Origin: Bodo saltans
Taxonomy: Eukaryota > Euglenozoa > Kinetoplastea > Eubodonida > Bodonidae
Direction: 5' to 3'
NCBI GenBank assembly: GCA_001460835.1
Contig: CYKH01001744.1
Location: 1 to 46,516 of the forward strand
DNA length: 46,516 nt
Part shown: in pieces, positions 17,561 through 26,504 of the stretch
Position numbering within the stretch: position 1 is the stretch's first letter
Layout of the letters: each line of letters starts with the position of its first letter
Program-made: the position numbers and the translations under genes
Notes under the pieces: model-generated
Database searches by the model: none
Seen by the model: only the letters and a program-made list of their open reading frames with translations
What the model was told of the DNA's origin: nothing

Positions 17561-17592
17561 CGAATTATTTATGTTGCATTGGTCGACGCTGC
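17438..17592 (+). repeat. direct repeat, copy 2 (ends at the assembly gap)
   Basis: Second copy of 16882-17030. It keeps a full tract and a CAG acceptor (AG at 17529-17530) 40 bases before the ATG at 17571. Identity continues up to the first N, so its right boundary is unknown. Confidence 0.9.
17505..17530 (+). promoter_or_regulatory. predicted spliced-leader acceptor of the intact copy
   Basis: The tract GATTTTTTGTCTCTCG followed by TGTTGTTGCAG gives an AG at 17529-17530. The matching site in copy 1 has no AG. Confidence 0.55.
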
Positions 17593-19181
17593 NNNNNNNN
17601 NNNNNNNNNNNNNNNNNNNNNNNNNNNNNNNNNNNNNNNNNNNNNNNNNNNNNNNNNNNNNNNNNNNNNNNNNNNNNNNNNNNNNNNNNNNNNNNNNNNN
17701 NNNNNNNNNNNNNNNNNNNNNNNNNNNNNNNNNNNNNNNNNNNNNNNNNNNNNNNNNNNNNNNNNNNNNNNNNNNNNNNNNNNNNNNNNNNNNNNNNNNN
17801 NNNNNNNNNNNNNNNNNNNNNNNNNNNNNNNNNNNNNNNNNNNNNNNNNNNNNNNNNNNNNNNNNNNNNNNNNNNNNNNNNNNNNNNNNNNNNNNNNNNN
17901 NNNNNNNNNNNNNNNNNNNNNNNNNNNNNNNNNNNNNNNNNNNNNNNNNNNNNNNNNNNNNNNNNNNNNNNNNNNNNNNNNNNNNNNNNNNNNNNNNNNN
18001 NNNNNNNNNNNNNNNNNNNNNNNNNNNNNNNNNNNNNNNNNNNNNNNNNNNNNNNNNNNNNNNNNNNNNNNNNNNNNNNNNNNNNNNNNNNNNNNNNNNN
18101 NNNNNNNNNNNNNNNNNNNNNNNNNNNNNNNNNNNNNNNNNNNNNNNNNNNNNNNNNNNNNNNNNNNNNNNNNNNNNNNNNNNNNNNNNNNNNNNNNNNN
18201 NNNNNNNNNNNNNNNNNNNNNNNNNNNNNNNNNNNNNNNNNNNNNNNNNNNNNNNNNNNNNNNNNNNNNNNNNNNNNNNNNNNNNNNNNNNNNNNNNNNN
18301 NNNNNNNNNNNNNNNNNNNNNNNNNNNNNNNNNNNNNNNNNNNNNNNNNNNNNNNNNNNNNNNNNNNNNNNNNNNNNNNNNNNNNNNNNNNNNNNNNNNN
18401 NNNNNNNNNNNNNNNNNNNNNNNNNNNNNNNNNNNNNNNNNNNNNNNNNNNNNNNNNNNNNNNNNNNNNNNNNNNNNNNNNNNNNNNNNNNNNNNNNNNN
18501 NNNNNNNNNNNNNNNNNNNNNNNNNNNNNNNNNNNNNNNNNNNNNNNNNNNNNNNNNNNNNNNNNNATTGGTGCGGATGACGCCACGGGCACCACCAATC
18601 ATATCAACTGTCACAATCAACAACAGCATCACTCTGTTAGTATACCCATTCCTGTGTTTGCCATCGTTCTTGGGAACCCTGGTAAATTCATGGCAGATGT
18701 GTGCAATGTGAATGGACTCGTGGTGTACCGCAGCCAGCCACCATCGCGCCACCACTATTTTGGAAGGAGTCGTGTTGAGTACCATGAGCTCCTTCGGAGA
18801 AACGGAATTGTAGGCGCACAATCATATCATCGGCAGCCCAACTCGGAGGACGAAAAAAGACGGAGGACGAATGCAGGCATTGCACGGAAGAATGCCGCAA
18901 TACACGATATGTTTGACATGGATGATGAAGAAGTGGATCAAAACCAGCAGGTTAGTTTGACTACGCAGACTATGTTGTTACCGTCCTCCTCCCCCAGCCG
19001 CAACGATGCCTTGCCGAGTTGTGTGGTGCACAAATCATGTGAATCCGTCGTATTTGCGTTAGTGACAGATTCTGAGATGCGTCGTGGCCGGAGGCTCGCT
19101 TTTTCCATGGCACGAGGTGCTCTCGGCGCAAGAAAGAAAATGAAACGCCGCTCTCTCTCTCTCTCAGCGATGACTGAGTAA
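17571..19181 (+). CDS. hypothetical protein, interrupted by the assembly gap
   Basis: The 5' end (MLHWSTL) is identical to the truncated copy upstream. 974 Ns follow (17593-18566), then an open frame from 18567 to TAA at 19179-19181. The frame across the gap depends on its true length, so joining the two ends is an inference. The visible C-terminal 205 residues start GADDATGTTNHINCHNQQQ and include a hydrophobic strand pair (VSIPIPVFAIVLGNPGKF), an acidic segment (MFDMDDEEVDQ), and a strongly basic tail (ARGALGARKKMKRRS). No family was recognised. If copy 1 reflects the missing N-terminal part, the protein is probably mitochondrial. A (CT)n run near 19151-19166 encodes part of the tail. Confidence 0.6.
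   Translation: MLHWSTLXXXXXXXXXXXXXXXXXXXXXXXXXXXXXXXXXXXXXXXXXXXXXXXXXXXXXXXXXXXXXXXXXXXXXXXXXXXXXXXXXXXXXXXXXXXXXXXXXXXXXXXXXXXXXXXXXXXXXXXXXXXXXXXXXXXXXXXXXXXXXXXXXXXXXXXXXXXXXXXXXXXXXXXXXXXXXXXXXXXXXXXXXXXXXXXXXXXXXXXXXXXXXXXXXXXXXXXXXXXXXXXXXXXXXXXXXXXXXXXXXXXXXXXXXXXXXXXXXXXXXXXXXXXXXXXXXXXXXXXXXXXXXXXXXXXXXXXXXXXXXXXXXXXXXXXXXXXXXXXXXXXXXIGADDATGTTNHINCHNQQQHHSVSIPIPVFAIVLGNPGKFMADVCNVNGLVVYRSQPPSRHHYFGRSRVEYHELLRRNGIVGAQSYHRQPNSEDEKRRRTNAGIARKNAAIHDMFDMDDEEVDQNQQVSLTTQTMLLPSSSPSRNDALPSCVVHKSCESVVFALVTDSEMRRGRRLAFSMARGALGARKKMKRRSLSLSAMTE
17593..18566. other. assembly gap (974 Ns)
   Basis: An unbroken run of N. It lies directly after the second repeat copy, as expected if the duplication stopped the assembler. 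Reading frames drawn across it on either strand have no meaning. Confidence 0.99.
19151..19166 (+). repeat. (CT)n run in the coding tail, ending in CAG
   Basis: About eight CT units end in CAG at 19164-19166, 15 bases before the TAA. It encodes alternating Ser/Leu, and it is also a good polypyrimidine-AG signal that could act as an alternative acceptor for the next gene. Confidence 0.7.
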
Positions 19182-19298
19182 TTGTTGGGATAATAGAGGA
19201 AAAGTTCATAATGCTCATGTGATCCGAACTTGACAATACAAGTACTACCATCTCTCTGCTTTTGGTTGGAATACGAGAGGCAGAGACAAGTCAACGTC

Positions 19299-19315
19299 GT
19301 TTTTCTTTTTCAAAG
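19299..19315 (+). promoter_or_regulatory. predicted spliced-leader acceptor that sets the start at 19402
   Basis: GTTTTTCTTTTTCAAAG has its AG at 19314-19315. The open frame extends upstream to a GTG at 19315, but the first ATG after the acceptor is 19402, so the longer N-terminus is rejected. Confidence 0.5.
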
Positions 19316-19401
19316 TGCAAGTGCACACCTTCTCACTACAAACAGTTGTTTCTTTGTTTCGAAAATCTAGTGAGAATCAGCATAGGTTTGTAGGACTTAA
19401 A

Positions 19402-21609
19402 ATGTCGGACCTATCGAGCCCTCCCGCCACCAGCGAAGTGCCTCCGAGCAGTGGTGAAACAGAGCCCACCAAGCTTGAGCCCATCACAGCCCAAGAAGCA
19501 GAAGCACTCATCCAACGTTACGATGCTATCCCTTCAGCAGCTGACAGGAAAGAATTCTTGACAAGCCTTCCCTCCAACCAAAAAGAAGTGATCCTCAATG
19601 ATTTTAGAAGGCGACTCGCTGCACAAAAGGCAAACGAACAAAGTTCGAACAGCAATGCACCAAAGGTCGGCCAGCATCCTCCTCCCAAGATGGGGTACGC
19701 GTATGTAAGTGGCAACGGTGGCAACGGCGGCGAGGAATTCGAAGACTACGAAGACGACATGGACGACTACGACGTAGACGATGAGTTTGATGAGTTCGAT
19801 ATGGAACACTTGGAGGACCACATGTTGGCAGCGCAGGCTCGCCACACAACAAAAACTGCTTTCGGCGGAGGCATCGACCTTGCAGCGCTTGCGAACCCGG
19901 AGAACGCGCCAGTGATCGCCACCGATTTATTGGCCCGCAGAAAGGAAGTAGGAGACTTTGAACTGCTCAGAACTGCCAAGATGGGAGACCTCATCTCGTT
20001 CCAGTTCTTCGAATCCCACATCCCCACATCTGTGAACCTGTTCTTCGACAACAACAACAGAGACGCACTGCACTACGCTGTGGACGGCGGCTCGATTGAT
20101 CTTGTTAGATACCTCGTTGAGGAGAAGTCCATGATCTTGAGAAAAGACGAAAGGCTGAAGGCCACCCCGCTGGACATGGCTGTCCTCCTCGAACGTGCAG
20201 ACATCGCAAAGTACCTCACTTCCAAATTCCCTGTAGACCCCAAACCGTACGGCGAAGCTCTTTCCGCGTTTGCGCCAGCGCCGCCAAGGTTCTGCATCTC
20301 CAAAGCCGCGCCTGTAGTGCAGCCAGCTAAGCGCGATCGGTTATTTTGGTCAGCCGATCCTGTCGTCAAGTCTTCGACATCTGGATTCAGTTACCATGCT
20401 GATGAGCTCACTATTTCCAATGCTGCAGACGACGCCGCATTCACCACGTTTGTAGCGGTGGCGAATCGACCGGTGTGTGGCGGGCATCACGGCCTCGATA
20501 GCTGGACGGTCCCAGTCGACTGTGCAATCCTCTCCGCTGTTGTGAGGCCTCAATCGACCGATTCTGCCGCATCGGTGACGATCATTGGTGTCACAGCAAA
20601 GAGCAACGCAGACGCAACGAAACTTGAGCCTGCAGGTATCTGCTTGGCCCTCGGCGGCATCACAGCGGGCACTGAGTCAGGTCCTCTTCAGTTTGTCGTC
20701 AAGCAGGGCACTGCACAGGCTGTGTCGATGACGTGTGCGCTACTTGGGTCGTTCAGCGTCCTCCCCCAGCACCAGCGGCATGGAATCAATGCGCTAATGA
20801 TGACGAAGTTGAGGACAATTCTACGTGCACGTGCGGCAGCACCTGTTGTCGCACTGTTCTCCTGCAAAGAGCGGCTTCCCCCACTTCCCATCACGCTTGT
20901 GAAGTGGTTCCGTCGATCGATACGCCCTCTGACGCTGTTGTCCTCCGACTACCTTCTCGCGGCGTCGGAGGTGTACCCTGACTTCTACAGCTACGACGAT
21001 CGGCTGAGGGTCGATTGGGTTGCCAAGGAAACGCCGCTTCCGTCCCAGCTTACCACCGCCACATTGCTGGGGTGGATTAAGGCAGATGATGAACGCGCCG
21101 AATTTCTCCAAACTGGTATCACTGCGCTGCTGGAGAAAGTGGCCTCCAAGGAGGCTGCGTTTGCGGTGTTTTTATGCACAACACCAACAGCCATTGGTCA
21201 AACGCTGCTGAATCCTGGACTGCAAACTTTCTTCCTTGCATCAGCTGACGCGAAAAGCATTACCGATGTGATCTGCATCCGAGTGAGGGAATCACGCGAG
21301 CAGGATGGCAGCGGTAAACGCCTGCGATGCGCTTCCGTTGTTTTCTCCGCGTTTACGACCATCACCGGCGAAAAGAAAGCGCTCGAGCTGCTCGCTGTGG
21401 CCGCACAACTCGACTGTGACACGCTATTTGTACCGAACACGTGTGGCTTCACCGACTCCGACTTCTCGAAGGCGATGTTTGAGGAAGCCGACAACTGCCG
21501 CGAGTACCTCTACGGCGTGACGGACTGCAGTGATGCTGAGCCCAAGAGTGTGATCACTGGAACTGCTATGATGCCCGCTGGGAAAGTGTTCGTCCCACTC
21601 GGGCTCTAA
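19402..21609 (+). CDS. ankyrin-repeat protein with divergent N-myristoyltransferase-like domain
   Basis: 735 residues from the ATG at 19402. Residues 25-75 are helical, and 111-140 are strongly acidic (EEFEDYEDDMDDYDVDDEF). About three ankyrin repeats span 186-276 (RDALHYAVDGGSIDLVRYLV, KATPLDMAVLLERADIAKYL). From residue 311 the order of blocks follows N-myristoyltransferase: RLFWSADPV (compare FW-x-T-Q-PV); SFSVLPQHQRHGINALMMTK (447-470), at the place of the acyl-CoA-binding CVHKKLRSKRLAP segment; LPPLPITLVKWFRRSI (492-507), compare LP-x-PV-x-x-C-x-YYHRSL; and a C-terminal half with ITDVICIRV, DTLFVPNTCGFTDSDF and REYLYGV, compare QYYLYNW. The chain ends KVFVPLGL, similar to the NMT C-terminus whose carboxylate serves in catalysis. 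Many conserved residues differ, so activity is doubtful. This is probably a paralogue of the standard enzyme. Confidence 0.65.
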   Translation: MSDLSSPPATSEVPPSSGETEPTKLEPITAQEAEALIQRYDAIPSAADRKEFLTSLPSNQKEVILNDFRRRLAAQKANEQSSNSNAPKVGQHPPPKMGYAYVSGNGGNGGEEFEDYEDDMDDYDVDDEFDEFDMEHLEDHMLAAQARHTTKTAFGGGIDLAALANPENAPVIATDLLARRKEVGDFELLRTAKMGDLISFQFFESHIPTSVNLFFDNNNRDALHYAVDGGSIDLVRYLVEEKSMILRKDERLKATPLDMAVLLERADIAKYLTSKFPVDPKPYGEALSAFAPAPPRFCISKAAPVVQPAKRDRLFWSADPVVKSSTSGFSYHADELTISNAADDAAFTTFVAVANRPVCGGHHGLDSWTVPVDCAILSAVVRPQSTDSAASVTIIGVTAKSNADATKLEPAGICLALGGITAGTESGPLQFVVKQGTAQAVSMTCALLGSFSVLPQHQRHGINALMMTKLRTILRARAAAPVVALFSCKERLPPLPITLVKWFRRSIRPLTLLSSDYLLAASEVYPDFYSYDDRLRVDWVAKETPLPSQLTTATLLGWIKADDERAEFLQTGITALLEKVASKEAAFAVFLCTTPTAIGQTLLNPGLQTFFLASADAKSITDVICIRVRESREQDGSGKRLRCASVVFSAFTTITGEKKALELLAVAAQLDCDTLFVPNTCGFTDSDFSKAMFEEADNCREYLYGVTDCSDAEPKSVITGTAMMPAGKVFVPLGL

Positions 21610-21884
21610 AAAATGGTAGAAAAAGCTCACACAGATGGATTACAATAGGCAACAGAGTTGTTACGAAAAAAAAGCGAAACGCAAACCTGTATGAGAGCTT
21701 ATGCTTACGACGAGCTTACGAAGTTTTAAAGAAAAATTGCGACTTTAAAGTGAATTATGGCGATGGTCCTTTTTGTTTACAATCTTAATACAAACACAAC
21801 TAAAGCAGCTTTGCTTTTTTGTGTACAAATCGCACAACGTACAGTCTTTTTCGAGCATACGGGTGGGGGTTCTTTCGCGTGCGT
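21610..21884. other. intergenic spacer
   Basis: AT-rich spacer. A 72-codon frame at 21757-21975 is hydrophobic from T-runs and is cut by the splice region of the next gene. No accepted feature. Confidence 0.5.
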
Positions 21885-21913
21885 ATTTTCCATGTTTCCA
21901 CTGCTCTGTTTAG
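21885..21913 (+). promoter_or_regulatory. predicted spliced-leader acceptor
   Basis: A T/C-rich stretch ends CTGTTTAG with AG at 21912-21913, 27 bases before the ATG at 21941. Confidence 0.5.
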
Positions 21914-21940
21914 GGGAAAAAAAGAAATTTGAACAAAAAA

Positions 21941-24900
21941 ATGAGAAGATCAGGATCATCTCTGATGTTGTATGATAGCAGCGCAAGGGCAGCACTGATT
22001 GGAACACTGATCTTGTCACCTGCCTCGATAATGATCCATCCGTCGTCCGTCTTGCGAACCCAGGTAGCCCCCTTCTCCACCACCTCTGCTTTGCTTCAAC
22101 AACAACAGCAACGAACTGGTGGTGGTAGTAGTGCAGGCCCATCGCAACATCAACAGCGCCATGGTGGTGGAGGAGGTCATCATAACAGCAGGCACAGCAA
22201 CAACAGCAATTACCAACATCGAAACCACCAGCAGCACAACCGTCACCCCCACCAGCAGCAGCAGCAGCGGCGCAATAATCACTCTGGACAACAATCGAGA
22301 CAACAGCATCAACCCACCGCAACAACGCCAACTCAGTATCAAGAAAGTTTATCTCGCCAAGTGAATGCCTCGAGTGAGGGCCCCGTGGCACCGTTGACGC
22401 TAGAAGAAAAGCTTCAACGAAGATTTGGCCCTCACGCAAAGCTCGTTGTGCGCCAACAGCAACGCCCAGCTGCATCACAGACAACAACAACAACAACCGC
22501 TTCTGATGATAACGAAGCAAACAAAAATCTTGAAGAATCGCAGAAACAACCGAAGACTGTTTTCAAAGCAAGTGTCACCTTCAAGCAGCTAGGGTTCCCA
22601 GTTGAAATTGCATCAATTGAGTCCGACACGTTTGACAAAGCTGAGGCGCTGGTATTTGAGACCGCGATGAACTCCAACGTCATTGCGTTGTTGCCAAGCA
22701 TGTTCCGCAGCAACAGTAGCGGGAGCAGTCAAGACGAGGGCGAGGCGATGAGGGAGCTGCGAGAATTGAAACGCACCGTCGATGATCTGCGCAACGCTTG
22801 CCAAACTTTGGGCCGAATTTTGAAATTCAGTGTCAAGCCGAAGATGCAAAAACAGCAAAAGGCGCCGTCAGTGGGTGAGCCTCTCCAAACAGGTTCGCCC
22901 AACAAGAACGATGATCCTCCAATTGTCTCCCCGCCGCCAACTCCCTCAGAGACAGCAACGGCACCAACATCCTCTCCTGCTGTGTACGGGTGCCGTGTGT
23001 ATTTCCGCGATGACTGGTCCGTCACCGCAAACTTGGCGTTCCTGCATGAGGCTCGGGGCTACAGTCCCAACGATGCGCTTTCAAATTGTCTACGAGAAGT
23101 CGGGAAACGTTTTGCAGATGAACTTGCAAGTGATGCGTTTGTCAAAGCAGATTATCTGGAAGCGGTTCGAGTTCTAGAACTCCATGGAAAATCAGTCGTT
23201 GCCCATGTGATGGGCGCCCCGATAGCCTACGACGATTCATCATCATTGGGAGCAGATGCTGATGGCCAGAGGAAGCAGACGATACCAAATAAACAAGAAC
23301 AGGGAGTGTTACCAACAACAGGTGATGTCGATCAACAACAGCATGGTAATCGTTCAGCAGAGCAAACAGTGACGCCGTCTGTTGTATCCATTGTAGCACG
23401 CGTGACGGATCACGCCACGAGCAACTCGTACGAGGTGCGCTGCACAGATCAGGAGTCTCTTGTCGACGCTTATCGAACCATCGCGCAGCACCTCTTTAAT
23501 GCTGAAGCAAACACAACACCATCGTCGTCCACCTCATCCCTTCTGTCGGACGAGGTGGAGAGTATTGTATTGGGAAGCCCCTCTTACTCCTCCTCTACCC
23601 ACAACGCTCAGCACAACATTGCGGTGTCCTCTGGGTGGCTTGCGTCGTGCCCAGTCCAAGCCGCAAGTCGAACCGTCGGTGGCAATATTTTTACTCTTGC
23701 GGATCAAGCAGACGAAATGCCCTTGAAGTTAAAACTCCGATACCAATGCGAAGGAATGCTGTACCACGCACTCGAATCTCAGCTCATCCAAGAGGTTTCA
23801 CCGCCACCAACAGCAGTCGAGGGGAACAACAACGGTGCGAAGGCCGAAGAGTCGTTGTCGTCGTTTGCGGAAATTGCGCGACGAATGATGCGCGTTGAGG
23901 TGGAAGAAATTGCCCCAACAGGAGGCCTGACGCTGGTCGTTTCTGCCAACAACAACAACAACAACAACAACAACAGTGCTGCTCCAGCAGTGGAACAAGT
24001 CGTCAGCACACGGCTGTATCAGTACCGCGCCACCGCAACTCTCAACGGCCTGCAAGTCGGCCAGAGTGAAGGCAGCGGTGCGTATCGTGTGGAGCTCGAC
24101 GTTTGGATTCAACTTCTCAATCATCTTCTCGACATGTTCCCCGAGATGGCACGTTTTCACTTTGCGCATTGTTACCCAACAGTAGAAGCGCTGGAACGTG
24201 CTGCGCACCACCACGACAACTACCGTTTGTTTAACTTGAAAGGCAAGTGGACCGTGTACAGTGTCCTCGGTGCGATTTCATCCACGTTGCTCACGCCGTC
24301 GACATTCGCTCACAGCGCCGGTGGTGCCAGCAACAACCGTTTAGACAAAATCCTCACGGACTTTGACGGAACCAACCCATCTTGTCGCGCGGAAGCGCGA
24401 ATTATTGTAAATGACGGCTACCACACCAAAGCCATGATTGCCAAAAGGTACGGGCCCCAGAGAGGGCACGTCTTGCGAATGGCCGTCACCGACGCAATTC
24501 AACAAAATTTTCCAAACCAGTTCCAAATCGCCACCCAGCACGATGATTTCAGCGGCTCACTCGTGACCTCAGATGACGTCTCTGCCCATGGACGACGACT
24601 CCGTGCCCTTCCCCGCGAAAAGCGTGTGACGCACGTGAACCAAATGTTTGGTGTGATTGGCTGCTTTGGTGAAGAAGACTATGGATGGCGCGCCTTGCGC
24701 ATTCGTACGAGAACCATCGCCGGAGATGCCGCTCGTTGCATCGCGGAATTGGAAGCCCAAGTTCAAGGCGAAAAGGGTCGTCGTATTGTTGCCGCGTCGC
24801 CCATCGCCGCCACTGCAAAGAACGCCAAGAAATTGTTGATTTATCAGGTGTGCAAGCAATACTTCCCCAAAGATTTGGAGAACTACATGAAACTAGGACG

Positions 24901-26221
24901 TGGCGATGCGCGGCATCCGGATGCTCTTATGGCAGACCACAAGATATGTCGAGTGTATTCTGCCGCTACGCCGTTCTTTGCTCAAGTGTTGGCAATGCTT
25001 GACAAACGTCAGCCTGACCTGGCACCGTTTTCCTGGCGCCTCGAGCGCGCTCGTCGGAGCGGTAACCATGATGACGATGACGGGTCTGAAGAAAGTCTTT
25101 TGCAACCACTCCACCTGCAATTCAAAGCGACGGTAATGGGAAACAATGGCGATGTCGTGGTTGCGGAACGGCTTGGTGAGGAAGGTGAGGGTGCCCTGTC
25201 CGTTGTGCGCAGCATTCTTCGTGCAACGTGCGCGACGTACATCAAAGATGCCGGTGTTGTGGACAGCATTGAGTTGTGGAGAGAGTTTGAGACATCACCA
25301 CCTCCACCAGTCTCCTCCTCCCATGATCTGTGCAGTGTGTTGTTCCAAATGACGCTTGGCGGCCTCGGTGGTGGTGATGGCTCGTCACGAGACGCGGTGA
25401 ACACCCAACAGCAACTCGCAGCACAAGGCCGTCCCGCGGTGGAAGTATTGTGCACGAAAGTGAACGTGGGGGAGTGGTGGCTCGCGACGGTTGTCCTTCC
25501 CAACATGTTGCATGTTCCTATCGCTCGAGCTGCGGGCCGAACCAAGCGTGAGGCGCATCGAGGAGCATTGATGCTTGCCGCCCGTACATGTTTTGCAAAA
25601 CAACTTCGATACTTCTCGAAGAATTTTGTAGAAGTTCACGCATTCACCGATGAAATTTTCCACGAACGCGTGACACCCGCACCTGAAGTCACTACTGGTG
25701 GGAAAACAACAACTGGCAAACGCAATGATGTCTCCCCAGACACTTTATCACCAAAAGTTTTCTTGGAATCATGCCTCGCACCCCAATCGCAGCAGTACCA
25801 CGACAACAGCAACCCACAAAAAACGTTGATGAGAGGGCTCATTGTTCGATATGAACAGAAAGTAGGATCGACATCATGGGAGTGTCGATTGTACTCTTCT
25901 GTGGTTGATGCTGCTGCTGCTGCTGCAAGCGAAGGGGCTGGCACGGTTGACAACAACAACAACGATGCCGAACCAACAGAACAAGATGATGCAGCAGCGA
26001 CGAAACAGCAGCAAGATGATGATGAAGAAGTTCAGATTGGATTCGGTTCTGGTCTCTCAAGAGCTCACGCTCTGCACGATGCATGTGTCGAGGCGTTGGA
26101 AACTCATTTTGCTGAAAATGTAGAAAAACGCCGTTTGGACGAACCCAATTTCTTACGACAGGCGTTCCGTGGTGCATCGTTGCAAACCGTCGTGAATGAT
26201 GACGAGGAGGTTGCTCATTAA
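21941..26221 (+). CDS. large probable mitochondrial protein with repeated dsRBD-like modules
   Basis: 1426 residues from the ATG at 21941 (the frame extends to a TTG at 21929, which I reject). The N-terminus is basic and hydroxylated (MRRSGSSLMLYDSSARAAL, then HPSSVLRTQVAPFSTTSALL), typical of a mitochondrial presequence, and is followed by a Q/H/N-rich linker to about residue 145. The rest contains about nine weakly similar modules, each with two or three strands and a final A-rich helix. Examples are YQYRATATLNGLQVGQSEGS (near 692), RAEARIIVNDGYHTKAMIA (near 816), RALRIRTRTIAGDAARCI (near 917), RAAGRTKREAHRGALMLAA (near 1195) and GFGSGLSRAHALHDACVEAL (near 1365). The G-x-(S/T)+(+)-x-A-x-x-x-A helix resembles double-stranded-RNA-binding domains. 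A role in mitochondrial RNA processing or translation is inferred. No family was identified with certainty. Confidence 0.6.
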   Translation: MRRSGSSLMLYDSSARAALIGTLILSPASIMIHPSSVLRTQVAPFSTTSALLQQQQQRTGGGSSAGPSQHQQRHGGGGGHHNSRHSNNSNYQHRNHQQHNRHPHQQQQQRRNNHSGQQSRQQHQPTATTPTQYQESLSRQVNASSEGPVAPLTLEEKLQRRFGPHAKLVVRQQQRPAASQTTTTTTASDDNEANKNLEESQKQPKTVFKASVTFKQLGFPVEIASIESDTFDKAEALVFETAMNSNVIALLPSMFRSNSSGSSQDEGEAMRELRELKRTVDDLRNACQTLGRILKFSVKPKMQKQQKAPSVGEPLQTGSPNKNDDPPIVSPPPTPSETATAPTSSPAVYGCRVYFRDDWSVTANLAFLHEARGYSPNDALSNCLREVGKRFADELASDAFVKADYLEAVRVLELHGKSVVAHVMGAPIAYDDSSSLGADADGQRKQTIPNKQEQGVLPTTGDVDQQQHGNRSAEQTVTPSVVSIVARVTDHATSNSYEVRCTDQESLVDAYRTIAQHLFNAEANTTPSSSTSSLLSDEVESIVLGSPSYSSSTHNAQHNIAVSSGWLASCPVQAASRTVGGNIFTLADQADEMPLKLKLRYQCEGMLYHALESQLIQEVSPPPTAVEGNNNGAKAEESLSSFAEIARRMMRVEVEEIAPTGGLTLVVSANNNNNNNNNSAAPAVEQVVSTRLYQYRATATLNGLQVGQSEGSGAYRVELDVWIQLLNHLLDMFPEMARFHFAHCYPTVEALERAAHHHDNYRLFNLKGKWTVYSVLGAISSTLLTPSTFAHSAGGASNNRLDKILTDFDGTNPSCRAEARIIVNDGYHTKAMIAKRYGPQRGHVLRMAVTDAIQQNFPNQFQIATQHDDFSGSLVTSDDVSAHGRRLRALPREKRVTHVNQMFGVIGCFGEEDYGWRALRIRTRTIAGDAARCIAELEAQVQGEKGRRIVAASPIAATAKNAKKLLIYQVCKQYFPKDLENYMKLGRGDARHPDALMADHKICRVYSAATPFFAQVLAMLDKRQPDLAPFSWRLERARRSGNHDDDDGSEESLLQPLHLQFKATVMGNNGDVVVAERLGEEGEGALSVVRSILRATCATYIKDAGVVDSIELWREFETSPPPPVSSSHDLCSVLFQMTLGGLGGGDGSSRDAVNTQQQLAAQGRPAVEVLCTKVNVGEWWLATVVLPNMLHVPIARAAGRTKREAHRGALMLAARTCFAKQLRYFSKNFVEVHAFTDEIFHERVTPAPEVTTGGKTTTGKRNDVSPDTLSPKVFLESCLAPQSQQYHDNSNPQKTLMRGLIVRYEQKVGSTSWECRLYSSVVDAAAAAASEGAGTVDNNNNDAEPTEQDDAAATKQQQDDDEEVQIGFGSGLSRAHALHDACVEALETHFAENVEKRRLDEPNFLRQAFRGASLQTVVNDDEEVAH
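23948..23974 (+). repeat. (CAA)n microsatellite encoding poly-asparagine
   Basis: About nine AAC/CAA units inside the coding frame give an Asn run between two folded modules. Similar shorter CAA/CAG runs occur in most large genes of the window. Confidence 0.9.
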
Positions 26222-26410
26222 GGTTGAGCTGCCTTTCTTGTTTTTTTGTGTTGGTGTGAGCTTACGTATGACGTGTGACTGTAGCTCAGCTCAAAACCGC
26301 CGCGCCGCGACGATGACGAGATTTTCACTCGAACTGCTTTTTTTTAGCAAGAAGCACAATATTTCCACTTTTGCTTTCTTTTTTCTTTTTTTTTGTTGGG
26401 CCACGTGCAA

Positions 26411-26454
26411 CTTTTTTCCTATTTTTTCTGTCCGCCTTTGATCGCTATCAAAAG
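26411..26454 (+). promoter_or_regulatory. predicted spliced-leader acceptor
   Basis: Two T-rich blocks (26411-26429) and a C/T-rich stretch are followed by the first AG at 26453-26454. The ATG at 26505 is the first downstream. Confidence 0.45.
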
Positions 26455-26504
26455 AAGCCACCCCTCCCATCTTCACAAAAAGAGGATTTCATACACGTAC
26501 GCAC

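Noticed and set aside
17453-18821. Long frames on both strands across the run of N
   Set aside because: They consist mostly of X from the gap. Only the flanking sequence on the + strand is used, and the join is marked as inferred.
21777-22520. 247-codon minus-strand frame with Cys/Ala/Gly runs
   Set aside because: It is the antisense of CAA/CAG-rich coding sequence of the mitochondrial gene; all supported genes are on the + strand.
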